A stretch of DNA of 54,156 nucleotides from Sphingomonas sp. AR_OL41 (GCF_029911635.1 NZ_JARYTI010000033.1:1-54156), one strand, 5' to 3'; counted from the first letter of the stretch, positions 1-9,120 are shown. The notes: generated by a model not told the origin, from the letters alone. Made by a program: numbers and translations.

Positions 1-1
1 G

Positions 2-439
2 CGCGACTGCCGGCGGATGGTGACGCGGCGCGCGCTGGCGGCGGCGGGGGCGTCGGTGGTGCCGATCCCCGGCGCCGACCTGGTCGCCGATATCGGCCTG
101 CTGGCGAACATGCTGCCGCGCATCAGCCAGGCGTTCGAACTCGACCATGACAGCGTCGAGAAGCTCGACCCCGAAATTGCCGAGAAGGTGTTCGTGTTCG
201 CGGCGAGCCTGGGCAATAATGTGATCGGGCGGTTCGTGACGCGCAAGGTCGCGATCGGGCTGTTGCGGAGGATCGGCGTGCGCGTCGTGTCGGCGTCGGC
301 GGCGCGTTATATTCCGTTGATCGGATCGGCCTTTGCTGCCTCGGTGAGCTTCGGGGCGATGAAGCTGGCGGGCAATGCGCATATCGAGGATTGTTATCGC
401 ACGGCGCGGTCGATGCTGCCGGCGGACGGGCGCGACTGA
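2..439 (+). CDS. Partial DUF697/EcsC-like membrane-associated protein
   Basis: The reading frame is already open at the window edge, with in-frame codons before the first ATG at 17, so the true start probably lies upstream and this is a 3' fragment of about 145 residues. It carries the stretch 'VPIPGADLVADIGLLANM', typical of the hydrophobic DUF697/EcsC-like domain found in small membrane-associated proteins and at the C-terminus of some GTPases. A second hydrophobic segment lies around 'ARYIPLIGSAFAASVSFGA'. The stop is 10 bases before the next gene's ATG, so the two may be cotranscribed. The function is unknown and the family call is from motif memory only. Confidence 0.6.
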   Translation, partial: RDCRRMVTRRALAAAGASVVPIPGADLVADIGLLANMLPRISQAFELDHDSVEKLDPEIAEKVFVFAASLGNNVIGRFVTRKVAIGLLRRIGVRVVSASAARYIPLIGSAFAASVSFGAMKLAGNAHIEDCYRTARSMLPADGRD

Positions 440-449
440 GGTGCCCGTG

Positions 450-1919
450 ATGCGATCGATGTTCCGCTGGCTGGCGATCGGCGCGGCGTGTCTCGCCGCC
501 GCCGGGTGCCATCGCGTGCCGCGCGTCGCGCCGCCGCGCGCGACTGACGTGATCGCGGTGCCGCCGCAGACCTCGATCATCACCGTGCCGGTGACCGCCG
601 ATCTCGACCAGCTGCGCGTGGCGTTGGAGCGCGCGGTGCCGCGCCGGTTGTGGGCCATCGACCAGCCCGGCGAGACCTGCGTCGCGTCGAAGCAGGTCAA
701 GATCCTGTTTGCGAAGATCAAGACGCCGAAGATCACATGCCGCATCGTCGGGGTGGTGACGCGCGGGCCGCTTGCCCTGTCGGGGGCGGGGCGGAACATC
801 TTCGTGACGATGCCGCTGCATGCGGTGGTGAGCGCCGAGGATATCGGCGGCATTTTGAAGCGCGAAACCGCCACCGCCGACGCGCATGTCCGCGCGGTGG
901 TGAAGCTCGACGTCGCGCCCGACTGGTCGCCGCGCGGTAGCATCGCGATCGCCTATGACTGGACGGACGCGCCGCATATCGACTTTCTCGGCCAGCGGAT
1001 CGAACTCACCAGCAAGGCCGATGCAAAACTGAAGGGCGTGATCGCCGGGCTCGAGCGAACGCTGCCGCGCGAACTCGCCAAGCTGCATTTTCGCGAGCAG
1101 GTGGCGCATGCCTGGTCCTCGGCCTTCACCTCGATCGAACTCAACAAGGCCAATCCGCCGGTGTGGATGCGCATCACGCCGCAGACGCTCAACTATGGCG
1201 GCTATAGCGTCAGCGGGCGAACGCTGACGCTGCGGCTGGGGATGAAGGCCGGGACCGAGACCTTCGTCGGGCCGCAGCCGGCCGATCCGGCACCGACGCC
1301 CCTGCCCGCCGTTTCTCGAACCGCGACGGCGCCGGGCGAGATCCTGTTCGCGATTCCGGTGATCGCCGATTATCGCGAGCTGGAGCCGGTGCTGGCGAAG
1401 GCGCTGGCCAAGCGCTCGGCGCGGCCGTTCGCGGTGCCGGGGATCGGGCCGGTCAATGCGCAGTTCGGCAAGGTTACGATCTATGGCACCGAGGGCGGCA
1501 AGATCGCGGTGGGGCTGGAATTCAGCGCGGCGATACCGGGTGGCACGCCGTCGCGCGGCACGGTGTGGCTGACGGCAAAACCGATCAACGCGGTCGACAG
1601 CCGGCGCGTCTCGTTCACCGAACTGTCGGTTGCGGGCGTGACGGATTCGGTGCGCACCGGCCTGTTGATCAAGCTGGCCAACACGCCCGGCCTGTCCGAC
1701 ACGATCGCCGATGCGCTGACGCAGAATTTCAGCAAGGATTATGACGGGCTGCTCGGCAAGGTCGCGCAGGCGATCGCGGAGAAGCGGCTCGGCGACCTGC
1801 TGATCCGCGCGCATATCACGCATGTGCGGACCGGGCAGCTCAAGGCCGCGGGCCAGGGACTGTATCTGCCGGTCTGGGGCCAGGGCACGGCATCGATCGT
1901 GCTGGCGGGGCGGCCCTAG
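450..1919 (+). CDS. DUF4403 family lipoprotein
   Basis: The 489-residue product begins with a lipoprotein signal (MRSMFRWLAIG...) ending in the lipobox LAAAGC with Cys20, so it should be lipid-anchored in the envelope. The mature part alternates beta-rich segments and repeats a paired layout: 'TVPVTADLDQLRVALERAVP' near the N-terminus is echoed by 'FAIPVIADYRELEPVLAKAL' in the second half, as in the two-lobed DUF4403 family. No enzymatic motif is visible. The ATG at 450 was preferred to longer versions because it directly precedes the signal peptide and follows the previous stop at 439; a GTG at 441 is the alternative. The biochemical role of the family is unknown to me. Confidence 0.75.
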   Translation: MRSMFRWLAIGAACLAAAGCHRVPRVAPPRATDVIAVPPQTSIITVPVTADLDQLRVALERAVPRRLWAIDQPGETCVASKQVKILFAKIKTPKITCRIVGVVTRGPLALSGAGRNIFVTMPLHAVVSAEDIGGILKRETATADAHVRAVVKLDVAPDWSPRGSIAIAYDWTDAPHIDFLGQRIELTSKADAKLKGVIAGLERTLPRELAKLHFREQVAHAWSSAFTSIELNKANPPVWMRITPQTLNYGGYSVSGRTLTLRLGMKAGTETFVGPQPADPAPTPLPAVSRTATAPGEILFAIPVIADYRELEPVLAKALAKRSARPFAVPGIGPVNAQFGKVTIYGTEGGKIAVGLEFSAAIPGGTPSRGTVWLTAKPINAVDSRRVSFTELSVAGVTDSVRTGLLIKLANTPGLSDTIADALTQNFSKDYDGLLGKVAQAIAEKRLGDLLIRAHITHVRTGQLKAAGQGLYLPVWGQGTASIVLAGRP

Positions 1920-2082
1920 CCACGGAAGCGACAACTTTGGTCAGGCGCGATTAAGGTCGCGGCCCGCTTTCATGCCCGCGTCATCGCCGCGACACGGGCG
2001 GCATGACAGGGGCCGTGACAATGAAATCTGCGCACATGTCTTGTCTTTCGTACTGCAGCATTGCGGGCTAGGCGGTTCGACG

Positions 2083-2835
2083 ATGCGGGCTGCGCTAACT
2101 TCCCTGCGAGAGCGGCTGCCCGATCGGTTGCGTGGCCGCGCCGTGGCGATGGTGCTGGCGATCGGAATCGAGCTGCTGGTGGTGGCGGCGTTGCTGACGC
2201 TGGGCCATTATCAGCGCGAGGCGCAGAAGCGCGACGAAAAGCTCGCCACCTTCCAGGTACTGCCCGAGGCCAAGCTGGCGCCGCGCCCGGCATCGCGCGC
2301 GACGAAGGTGACCAAGGTCAAGCATGACAGTGGCGGCGCCGCGCCCAAATCCCCGACGCAGGACAAACCCGCGACGCCCGAGCCGAAGCCGGAAACGCCG
2401 CTGTTCATTCCGCTGAGCAAGGACGAGATGGCCGCCGCCGATATCGGCCGCATGGCGTCGGCCAGCGGCAATGACGCCGGCGATGGCCGCTCGACCGGGC
2501 GCGACAGCGGCGCGGCCTACGGCCCCGGCGAAGGCCCGGGCGGCGAGCGGCTGTTCAATGCCGAATGGGAGCGCGAGCCGACGCGCGCCGAGATGGTCAC
2601 CTATATGCCGGCGGGCGTCGAGACCGGATGGGGGATGGTCGCGTGCAAGACGATCCCGGGCAACCGCGTCGAGAATTGCCGCTCGATCGGCGAATCGCCG
2701 GGCTCCGGCCTGTCGCGGATGCTGCGCCAGGCGGCGTGGCAGTTCCATGTGCGGCCGCCCCGGATCGGCGGCAAGCCGCAGATCGGCGCCTGGGTTCGGA
2801 TCAAGTTCGACCTGATCCGGGGGGTGGTGAAGTAG
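2083..2835 (+). CDS. TonB-like energy-transducer-type protein
   Basis: The 250-residue protein has one membrane helix (about residues 20-41), then a charged, Pro/Lys-rich periplasmic stretch with 'TPEPKPETP', a Gly/Ser-rich linker, and a compact C-terminal domain ending 'PQIGAWVRIKFDLIRGVVK'. This layout matches TonB/TolA-like transducers, although the C-terminal domain is divergent and lacks the usual YP motif. The start was placed at 2083 because the frame upstream is compositionally unlike protein and the helix follows directly. It probably acts in the inner membrane; its partner is unknown. It could equally be annotated as hypothetical with TonB-like architecture. Confidence 0.6.
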   Translation: MRAALTSLRERLPDRLRGRAVAMVLAIGIELLVVAALLTLGHYQREAQKRDEKLATFQVLPEAKLAPRPASRATKVTKVKHDSGGAAPKSPTQDKPATPEPKPETPLFIPLSKDEMAAADIGRMASASGNDAGDGRSTGRDSGAAYGPGEGPGGERLFNAEWEREPTRAEMVTYMPAGVETGWGMVACKTIPGNRVENCRSIGESPGSGLSRMLRQAAWQFHVRPPRIGGKPQIGAWVRIKFDLIRGVVK

Positions 2836-2856
2836 CGGCGGCGGGACGAGCGGCGT

Positions 2857-3402
2857 TCAATCCTGCAGCGTGGCCTCAAGCAACACCAGCGACGGATCGC
2901 CCTCATAGCCGCGGGCGGTAAAGCCCATTTCGCGCTCCAGTTCGATCGCGGCGTGGTTCTCATGGCTTTCGATCGAGCAGAGCTTGCGGATGCCCTTGGC
3001 CTTGGCCTGGCGTGCAACATGGTCGAGCAGCGCCCACCCGATGCCGCGCCCGCGCACGTCATGGCGGATCGAGATCGCAACCTCGGCGGTGTCGAGCTTG
3101 TCATCGGCGGCGAGCAGCGCGTTGGCGACGATCGTCTCGCCATCGGCTTCGAAGACGATGAAGTCCTCGGTCTTGGCGTGGTCGACATGCGTCATCTCGG
3201 CGATGCGTGCGTCGGGCACCTTGCTCATCCCGCTGAGGAAGCGGAAGCGCAGATCGTCCGACGAGACGCCGGCGAAAAAGGTCGCGAGCGCCGCCTCGTC
3301 ACCAACCCTGACCGGGCGGACATGGCAGACATAGCCGCTGCGCGTGGTGAGTTCGGTCGTCCCGGTCGCCGCGTCGGGGCGGGAAATCTCATCGAGCTTC
3401 AT
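2857..3402 (-). CDS. GNAT family N-acetyltransferase
   Basis: The 181-residue protein has the GNAT fold signatures: 'VRPVRVGDEAALATFFAGV' (strand 1 and helix 1), a central 'EVAISIRHDVRGRGIGWALLDHV' with the acetyl-CoA pyrophosphate loop (R/Q-x-x-G-x-G/A, here RGRGIG), and 'IESHENHAAIELEREMGF' as the C-terminal helix and strand. It resembles the acetyltransferase domain fused to acyl-CoA synthetases in protein lysine acetylases, but stands alone here. The start at 3402 was chosen over a longer ORF because an AAGG ribosome site precedes it and the extension is low-complexity. The substrate is unknown. Confidence 0.85.
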   Translation of the reverse strand: MKLDEISRPDAATGTTELTTRSGYVCHVRPVRVGDEAALATFFAGVSSDDLRFRFLSGMSKVPDARIAEMTHVDHAKTEDFIVFEADGETIVANALLAADDKLDTAEVAISIRHDVRGRGIGWALLDHVARQAKAKGIRKLCSIESHENHAAIELEREMGFTARGYEGDPSLVLLEATLQD

Positions 3403-3545
3403 GTCGGTCGCCTTTTCGCTTGTGCCGCGTCGCGGCAGGAGCACGCCGTGCACCGCGCACGGCCGCGGCGGTATCGGTATTGTTACGCGGTTCGCCGGGC
3501 CCGCCACTCCCCGGCCAGGCCGGGCTGTGCTAGCGGCCCCAGGTC

Positions 3546-4352
3546 ATGAGCGCCGACGTCATCGCGAAGGATCGGGCAGCCTTTGTGCGGCCGCGCCACC
3601 TGCCGGGGGTAGAACTGGTATCGGTCGCCTATCGCCGCCGCACCTTTCCGACGCATCTGCACCCGGAATATGTCGTCGGCACGGTCGAGGCGGGCGCGGA
3701 GGAACTGAGCGTCGGCGGCATCGGCCATGTCGTCGCGCCCGGCGACGTGTTGCGGCTGCACCCGGGCGAGCCGCATGCCAATCGCTGCATCGGCGACGCG
3801 ACGCTACGCTACCGCGTCTTCTACCTGCCGGCGGAGAGCATCGCCCCCTATCTGCGCGACGGCCGGCCGCTCGCCTTTGCCAGCCCGGTGGCGCGCGACG
3901 CGCAGCTCGCGGCGCTGGTGACGGCGACGCATGAAATGCTGAGCGCGGACGGCACCGGCCCGCTGGAGCAGCAGAGCGCGCTGCTCGCGCTGATCGACGC
4001 GCTGGCCAGCGATGGCGCCGTCGCACCGCCGGCGGCGGACAGCGCTGCGGCGATCGCGCGGGCGCGCGACCATATCGACCAGCATTTTGCCGAGGGTTTC
4101 AGCCTCGCCGCCCTGGCGGCGGTGGCCGGGCTGAGCGTGTTTCATCTCGCGCACAGCTTTCGCGCAGCGACGGGGTTCAGCCCCCTCGCCTATCGCAACC
4201 AGCGCCGGGTAATCGCGGCACGTAGGTTGCTGCGTGAGGGTGGCGAGATCGCCGATGTTGCGGCGGCGGTCGGCTATGCCGACCAGAGCCATCTGACGCG
4301 GCAGTTCCAGCGCATCGTCGGCGCCTCGCCCGGGCGTTACGCACAGCAATAG
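3546..4352 (+). CDS. AraC family transcriptional regulator with cupin sensor domain
   Basis: The 268-residue protein has an N-terminal cupin-like ligand domain ('PTHLHPEYVVGTVEAGAEEL' and 'VVAPGDVLRLHPGEPHANR', about residues 35-80) and a C-terminal AraC double helix-turn-helix (about 170-268) with 'FSLAALAAVAGLSVFHLAHSF' and 'ADVAAAVGYADQSHLTRQFQ'. It lies divergently from the GNAT acetyltransferase across about 140 bases, so it may control that gene or itself. The effector is unknown. Confidence 0.9.
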   Translation: MSADVIAKDRAAFVRPRHLPGVELVSVAYRRRTFPTHLHPEYVVGTVEAGAEELSVGGIGHVVAPGDVLRLHPGEPHANRCIGDATLRYRVFYLPAESIAPYLRDGRPLAFASPVARDAQLAALVTATHEMLSADGTGPLEQQSALLALIDALASDGAVAPPAADSAAAIARARDHIDQHFAEGFSLAALAAVAGLSVFHLAHSFRAATGFSPLAYRNQRRVIAARRLLREGGEIADVAAAVGYADQSHLTRQFQRIVGASPGRYAQQ

Positions 4353-4413
4353 CGTTCAATCCTCGCCGCTGCGGCGCGGCTAGACGCGCCGGCAGCGATG
4401 ACGGGAGTGCGGC

Positions 4414-5595
4414 ATGCGATATTTTGGGGCGATGATGATGGCGGCGCTGGCAAGCAGCGCGGGCGGTGCGGTGGCACCGGATAGCTTATCGGCGGCGGAT
4501 TATCGCGCCGACGCGGGCGAGATAGCGGCGCTGATCGCGGCCAACTATGCCTATCTCGACGACCTGCCGGGGGGCGTGGTGCCGACATCGCCGATGCTGA
4601 CCGCCGAGCGCGACGCGGTGCACGACCGCGATTCGCTGCTGCGCTACGCCGAGGACATGATCACCGCGCTGGCCGATCATCACGCGCTGACCGGCAGCTC
4701 GTTCAAGGACGATTGGGCGATCGTGCCGAGCTATGCCGATCTGTGGATCGTCCGGCGCGGCGACGCTTACATCATCGACGCGGTGAAGCCGGACACGCCG
4801 GCGGCGCGTGCCGGCATCGTCGCCAGCGAACGGGTGGTGGCGGTGGACGGCGTGGTCATCGACCGCGCGGTGGCGGCGTTCTGGGTCCGGCTCGGGCTAG
4901 CGCCGATCGGCGAGCGCGCGCCCTTTGCCGCGCGCGTGCTGGCGGCAGGGCGGCGCGACCGCGGCAGAACGCTGACGCTGGCGACGCGCGACGGGCACGC
5001 GCGCGTGGTCACACTCGCCAGCCTCTACGCCGGACGGGCGGATCGGCCGCCGTTGCGCGTGATGCCGGGGAAGAACGGCGCGGTGACGATCATGTTCAAC
5101 AATGCGCTGGGCGACGACGCGACGATCACCGCGTTCGACGCGGCGATGGCGAAAATCGCGCCGCGTGCGGCGGTGACGCTCGACCTGACCGACACGCCGA
5201 GCGGCGGCACGACGAGCATCGCGCGCGCGGTGATGGGCTGGTTCGTGACGCGGCCGATGGCGTATCAGGTGCACAATTTACCGGCCGAGGAACGCGAAAG
5301 CGGGATTGCGCGGCAGTGGATCGAGCAGGTGCTGCCGCGCGCGGGCAAATATCATCCCGGCCCGGTCAGCGTACGCGTCGGGCGATGGACCGGGAGCCTG
5401 GGCGAAGGGCTGGCGATCGGCTTCGCCGCGCTGGGCAAGCCGGTGTGCGGCACGGCGATGGCCCGGCTGAAGGGCGCGGTGTATGATTTCGACCTGACCC
5501 ACAGCCGGCTGCGCATGAAGTTTCCCGCCGAGCGGCTCTACACGGTGTCGGGGCAGCCGCGCGAGACGGTGGTGCCGCGGCGCTGTGTCGGATAG
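4414..5595 (+). CDS. S41 family (C-terminal processing protease-like) peptidase
   Basis: The 393-residue protein has an N-terminal signal peptide (cleavage near AGGAVA, residue 20), a PDZ-like region ('IIDAVKPDTPAARAGIVAS', about 120-150) and an S41 catalytic domain. Ser328 in 'GRWTGSLGEGLAIGF' aligns with the catalytic Ser, and Lys353 in 'MARLKGAVYDF' lies 25 residues later, the same spacing as the Ser/Lys dyad of E. coli Tsp (430 and 455). It is probably periplasmic or outer-membrane associated. The physiological substrate is unknown and no obvious partner is adjacent. Confidence 0.8.
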   Translation: MRYFGAMMMAALASSAGGAVAPDSLSAADYRADAGEIAALIAANYAYLDDLPGGVVPTSPMLTAERDAVHDRDSLLRYAEDMITALADHHALTGSSFKDDWAIVPSYADLWIVRRGDAYIIDAVKPDTPAARAGIVASERVVAVDGVVIDRAVAAFWVRLGLAPIGERAPFAARVLAAGRRDRGRTLTLATRDGHARVVTLASLYAGRADRPPLRVMPGKNGAVTIMFNNALGDDATITAFDAAMAKIAPRAAVTLDLTDTPSGGTTSIARAVMGWFVTRPMAYQVHNLPAEERESGIARQWIEQVLPRAGKYHPGPVSVRVGRWTGSLGEGLAIGFAALGKPVCGTAMARLKGAVYDFDLTHSRLRMKFPAERLYTVSGQPRETVVPRRCVG

Positions 5596-5611
5596 CTGCT
5601 ACCCGGCCCGA

Positions 5612-7078
5612 TCAGCTTGGCTTCGGCAATTTCGACCGGTCGGCCCAGGTGCCGTGCAGGCCGTTGCGGGTGCGGAACGGGAGATGGATCCGCGCGATCG
5701 GTCCCTCTTCGATGTGCAGCGCCGGAAGGATCACGAGATCGGTATAGTTGGTCGTCTGATTGTCGACCAGCGCCAGCAGCCAGCCATCGCCTTCGGCGGC
5801 ATCGGGGGAGGCCGGAATGAACTGAGGCTCCTGGATCAATGATTGCGGCCCGCAGAACCAGGTCTTTTCCTCGCCGGTCTGGCGGTTGAAATGACCGATC
5901 TTGTTCATCCGGAAGCCGGACGCACGCACGCCTTCGCCCTCATATGGCATGTCGGGATCCATCACCAGCATCCAGCCATGGGTGTAGGGCTGGCCGATAT
6001 AGCGATCATCGATGCGGGGAAATTCCGCGATCAGGTCGGACACCCGCTCGACCGAGGTGAAATCGTCGGTCGGCGACGCCATGTCGACGATCCAGCGATG
6101 CAGATAGGGGCGCGCCGCGACGGGATCGAATGGGGCGTCGTTGATGTCGGGGAAGAAGGGGAAGGCGTTGCCCTCGGCCTGGGGGATGTCGAAGATGATG
6201 CGCGTGCCCTCGTTATACGCGTTCATCACATGGCTGGCGAAAACGGTCTTGGGCGCCTTGAACAGCCGTATGTCCTCCGCCCGCCCATGGCGCGGCAGCA
6301 CGGCGAGGTAGGTCGGCAGTGACGGGTCGAAGCCAAAATGGGGCTTGTTGGCCTTCAGCCGATCCCAGTTCGAGGTGATCGGACACAGGTGAAAGAGCGC
6401 ATAATCCTGCGTGATCGAGAAATCATGCATCATGCAGTAATAAGGGACCTCGAAGAAGGTCTCGAACAGCAGGTCGCCCTCGGGGCTGATTTCCATGTAG
6501 GACACGTCGCGGGTCAGCAGGCCGGTCGCCGCATAGCCGAAATTGCAGAGGTTGCCACTGACGGGATCGATCTTGGGATGCGCCGAGAAGGTCTGGTTGC
6601 GCATCTTGCCGTTGAAATCCGAAAAACCTTCCGTCGCCAGCGTGAGCGGATCCATCACCAGCGGCGGACTGTCTTCCTTGAGCGCCAGCAGCTTGCCGGC
6701 ATGGACGATGGGGGTGGTGTTGGCGGTCGAGCGGATCATGCCTTTCACCGATTCATCGTCGGTGAGAGGATTGCGATAGGCCCCGAACAGCGCCTTCCCC
6801 GCCGCGCGTTCGACCTTGAGCTTGTCGGTCAGGGCATAGCGTTGCCTCAGGTCGACGCGGCCGTTGCGAAAATCGAACTGCGTGATCAGCCCGTCGCCGT
6901 TGAAGAACTGGTCGTCATCGAAGCGCGGCGCGAACTGCGCGTCGGGCTGGACGCGCTGATAGGTCCCGTCAATCTCCGCAGGCACCGTGCCTTCGATATC
7001 GAGATCGAGAACGTCGCATTCCAGCCGAAGCGGCCGGAGCGCATGCATGAAGCTGCGGGTTTGCGGAAAATGCGCCAT
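5612..7078 (-). CDS. Carotenoid oxygenase family protein (carotenoid/lignostilbene cleavage dioxygenase)
   Basis: The 488-residue protein belongs to the RPE65/CCO family, Fe(II) beta-propeller enzymes that cleave C=C bonds of carotenoids or stilbenes. The four expected iron-binding His are visible in 'TFSAHPKIDP', 'YCMMHDFSIT', 'VFASHVMNAYNE' and 'RNGLHGTWAD'. The start at 7078 was chosen because an AAGGAGAGG ribosome site lies about 10 bases upstream and the protein begins 'MAHFPQTRSF'; upstream in-frame codons are not family-like. It is divergent from an AraC-type regulator 100 bases away. The substrate is not determinable; sphingomonads have both carotenoid- and lignostilbene-type members. 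Confidence 0.93.
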   Translation of the reverse strand: MAHFPQTRSFMHALRPLRLECDVLDLDIEGTVPAEIDGTYQRVQPDAQFAPRFDDDQFFNGDGLITQFDFRNGRVDLRQRYALTDKLKVERAAGKALFGAYRNPLTDDESVKGMIRSTANTTPIVHAGKLLALKEDSPPLVMDPLTLATEGFSDFNGKMRNQTFSAHPKIDPVSGNLCNFGYAATGLLTRDVSYMEISPEGDLLFETFFEVPYYCMMHDFSITQDYALFHLCPITSNWDRLKANKPHFGFDPSLPTYLAVLPRHGRAEDIRLFKAPKTVFASHVMNAYNEGTRIIFDIPQAEGNAFPFFPDINDAPFDPVAARPYLHRWIVDMASPTDDFTSVERVSDLIAEFPRIDDRYIGQPYTHGWMLVMDPDMPYEGEGVRASGFRMNKIGHFNRQTGEEKTWFCGPQSLIQEPQFIPASPDAAEGDGWLLALVDNQTTNYTDLVILPALHIEEGPIARIHLPFRTRNGLHGTWADRSKLPKPS

Positions 7079-7178
7079 GTCCCTGTTTCCTCTCCTTGCG
7101 ACCGACCTTTCCCGATCGACCAGGCGCAGAGCATAAAGGTGAGGCAGCACGACAAAAATTCACAAAACCGGCTAATTC

Positions 7179-8102
7179 ATGGTACTTTTCGTCATGATAA
7201 TCGAACGCAAAGCTGCCGCCGACACCATGCCGCTGCGCACATCGCGGGTCCGGGCCGTGCCCGGAGAGCAGGCATTCGTGCTGGCGCGCCATGCGCCGGA
7301 CGGGTTGGCTGACCCGGCGGCTTTTCCCGCGGTCCCCCATGTCCATCCCGACATGCTGCAGATCATTCTCGCAATGTCGGGGGACTGCCATTTCACGATC
7401 GATGGCGAGCGCCACCAGATCGAGGCTCCCTGCCTGATCACCGTTCCCGGCGGGGGCGTCCATGGCTTCGAGGTCGGGCCGTCGGTCAGAGGCTGGGCAG
7501 CGACGATCGCGCATCATCGCGTGCTCGACCTCGTGGTCAATCGCGGGCTGGACATCGGCTTCCTGCTGCGCCGCGCGCACATTGCGCGCTTTGGTGCGGA
7601 GCGGACATGCCTGCACGATCTGGCACTATTGCTGCGCAACCTCTGCCGGGAAGCGGGTGGCGGGCGTGAGGGCGAGGCGGTCTGCGTCGAGGCGTTGCAG
7701 CGCATGGTGCTGGTTCAGGTCTTGCGGGTGATCCGGCAAGGGCATGAACCGGGCAGCGCGAAGGACGACCGGGACAGGGAGCTGTTCCTCGCCTTCCGGG
7801 CAATGGTCGAACGCCAGTTCCTGAGCGAGCGCCGCATGGCGGTTTACGTGGACGCACTCAAATGCAGCCATGTCCGGCTGAACCGCGCCTGCCTGCGGTT
7901 TGCCGGCCTTTCCGCCAAGGGCGTCATCCTCGATCGCCTTGCCGACGAGGCACGCCGCCAACTGGTCTTCACAACGGCCTCGGCTACCCAGATCGGCTAT
8001 TCGCTCGGCTTTGCCGAACCATCATATTTCGTGCGTTTCTTCCGGCGCCACGCCGGCGCGACGCCGGGCGCGTTCCGGAAAAGCAGCCCGGCGGGCATGT
8101 GA
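7179..8102 (+). CDS. AraC family transcriptional regulator
   Basis: The 307-residue protein has an N-terminal cupin-like sensor ('PHVHPDMLQIILAMSGDCHF', 'APCLITVPGGGVHGFEVG') and a C-terminal AraC-type DNA-binding domain. The second HTH is clear ('ATQIGYSLGFAEPSYFVRFF') and the family tail 'RRHAGATPGAFR' follows. This resembles the PobR/HpaA-like group that regulates aromatic catabolism. It is divergent from the carotenoid oxygenase gene and is its likely regulator. An alternative ATG at 7194 would shorten it by five residues; neither has a strong ribosome site. Confidence 0.88.
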   Translation: MVLFVMIIERKAAADTMPLRTSRVRAVPGEQAFVLARHAPDGLADPAAFPAVPHVHPDMLQIILAMSGDCHFTIDGERHQIEAPCLITVPGGGVHGFEVGPSVRGWAATIAHHRVLDLVVNRGLDIGFLLRRAHIARFGAERTCLHDLALLLRNLCREAGGGREGEAVCVEALQRMVLVQVLRVIRQGHEPGSAKDDRDRELFLAFRAMVERQFLSERRMAVYVDALKCSHVRLNRACLRFAGLSAKGVILDRLADEARRQLVFTTASATQIGYSLGFAEPSYFVRFFRRHAGATPGAFRKSSPAGM

Positions 8103-8219
8103 TGTGGGTGCAACCACCAGGGCCGTATTACCGCGCAATGTCGAATGAAGCACCGCGGGGCAGATGCAGACCCATTTGCCGAGCGTCGAGCGCGTGCAGG
8201 AAATCCTGAAAGCGAACGC

Positions 8220-8510
8220 CTAGGAGCGGGCAGAATGCTCCATGTCCACATGCGGGTCGCTGATCTGGACGCCCTGTTTCGCCCATGCCGCGCGAGAGCG
8301 ACAAGTAACCCCGGGACGGCCCGGACGTGGGTCCGCGGCCTCGGCGTCGGCGAAGAACCTGATGCAGTAGACATCACGGTCGCCCTCATAGGTGACGCGG
8401 TAGGTGGTCGTGGTCGCGCTTCGCCGCTGAGACGCCATCGTGGGCGATGCGACGGTGGCGATCGTGGTGGCGGCGATCAGGCAGGCAGTCAGGCGGGCGA
8501 TGATGGTCAC
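8220..8510 (-). CDS. Small secreted hypothetical protein
   Basis: The predicted 96-residue product starts at a GTG with GGAGA 8 bases upstream. It has a signal peptide ('TIIARLTACLIAATTIATVA', cleavage near SPTMAS) and a short mature domain with 'DVYCIRFFADAEA' and 'GVTCRSRAAWAKQGV'. The C-x(n)-C-R-[ST]-R-A-x-W pattern resembles small secreted proteins I recall from sphingomonads, whose function is unknown. A longer ATG version exists but would put the signal peptide internally. It is monocistronic. The codon pattern and signal peptide make it likely real. Confidence 0.6.
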   Translation of the reverse strand: MTIIARLTACLIAATTIATVASPTMASQRRSATTTTYRVTYEGDRDVYCIRFFADAEAADPRPGRPGVTCRSRAAWAKQGVQISDPHVDMEHSARS

Positions 8511-8863
8511 AGCGTATCTCCGGGCAATCCGGGCCCGGATCGGCGCCGCGACTGCCCGCCACGCCATGCGAAAAGTGTGCCATATACATAACACACGCAG
8601 TTGCACTGCAGAGATCAGTGCAGACGCTCAACAGCCCCGCCATTTCCCGCCAATCTTCGGCGGATGACGCCGATGTCTGGCACGGGCCGTCCGACCTTCG
8701 GCACTGTTTGAAGCGGTACCCGCACAGCAAGCCGGGCGATCGGAATGGCGCGCGGCGACATCGCACGCTGCCGGGATCGTTATGCCTGGCGCGCAACAGT
8801 CGCTCGCGGCGGCGACCCCGGCTAACGGGCGCTGGACCTTCCCCGCACGGGAAGGGTCAGATG
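8511..8863. other. Intergenic stretch with one dyad
   Basis: No coding frame here looks real; frames on both strands are shadows or low-complexity. The only structure seen is a perfect 7-base inverted repeat, TGCACTG (8602-8608) and CAGTGCA (8616-8622), separated by 7 bases and lying about 100 bases upstream of the small secreted gene. Confidence 0.5.
8602..8622. promoter_or_regulatory. Possible operator dyad upstream of small secreted gene
   Basis: TGCACTG and its exact reverse complement CAGTGCA are separated by seven bases in an otherwise unstructured intergenic region. The layout fits a dimeric repressor site, but the distance to the start codon (about 92 bases) and the absence of a known cognate regulator leave it speculative. 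Confidence 0.25.
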
Positions 8864-9073
8864 CTATTTCGTCGCGATGTCGCCCGGCTCGGCGCGATAT
8901 TCGGCCTTTACGAAGGCCTTGGCAGCGGTTTGGGTGCGGAATGCGTCGGTGAGAAGCTCTGCCGACACCAGCGGATAACCTTGCGAGTTATACCGCGTGG
9001 TGCGGACGGTGACGCGGAACACGCCCTCCTCATCCTTGGTTACGAGGAAGGGGCGGACGGGAACTCGCGACAT
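8864..9073 (-). CDS. Small hypothetical protein next to groEL
   Basis: The 69-residue product ('MSRVPVRPFLVTKDEEGVF...') has AGGAGAAT about 7 bases before its ATG, a strong ribosome site. It is charged, with no signal peptide or membrane helix, and contains 'FRVTVRTTRYNSQGYPLVSA'. It lies 47 bases downstream of groEL on the same strand, so it may be read through from the heat-shock operon. I do not recognise the family. Confidence 0.65.
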   Translation of the reverse strand: MSRVPVRPFLVTKDEEGVFRVTVRTTRYNSQGYPLVSAELLTDAFRTQTAAKAFVKAEYRAEPGDIATK

Positions 9074-9120
9074 TATATTCTCCTGAGACAGGTCGGGCAG
9101 ATGATGGACAGGCGGCGTAA

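Noticed and set aside
123..1934. 603-codon open frame on the minus strand opposite the DUF4403 gene
   Set aside because: It is Arg/His/Pro-rich with no domain, lies antisense to a clear lipoprotein gene, and reflects high GC at third positions.
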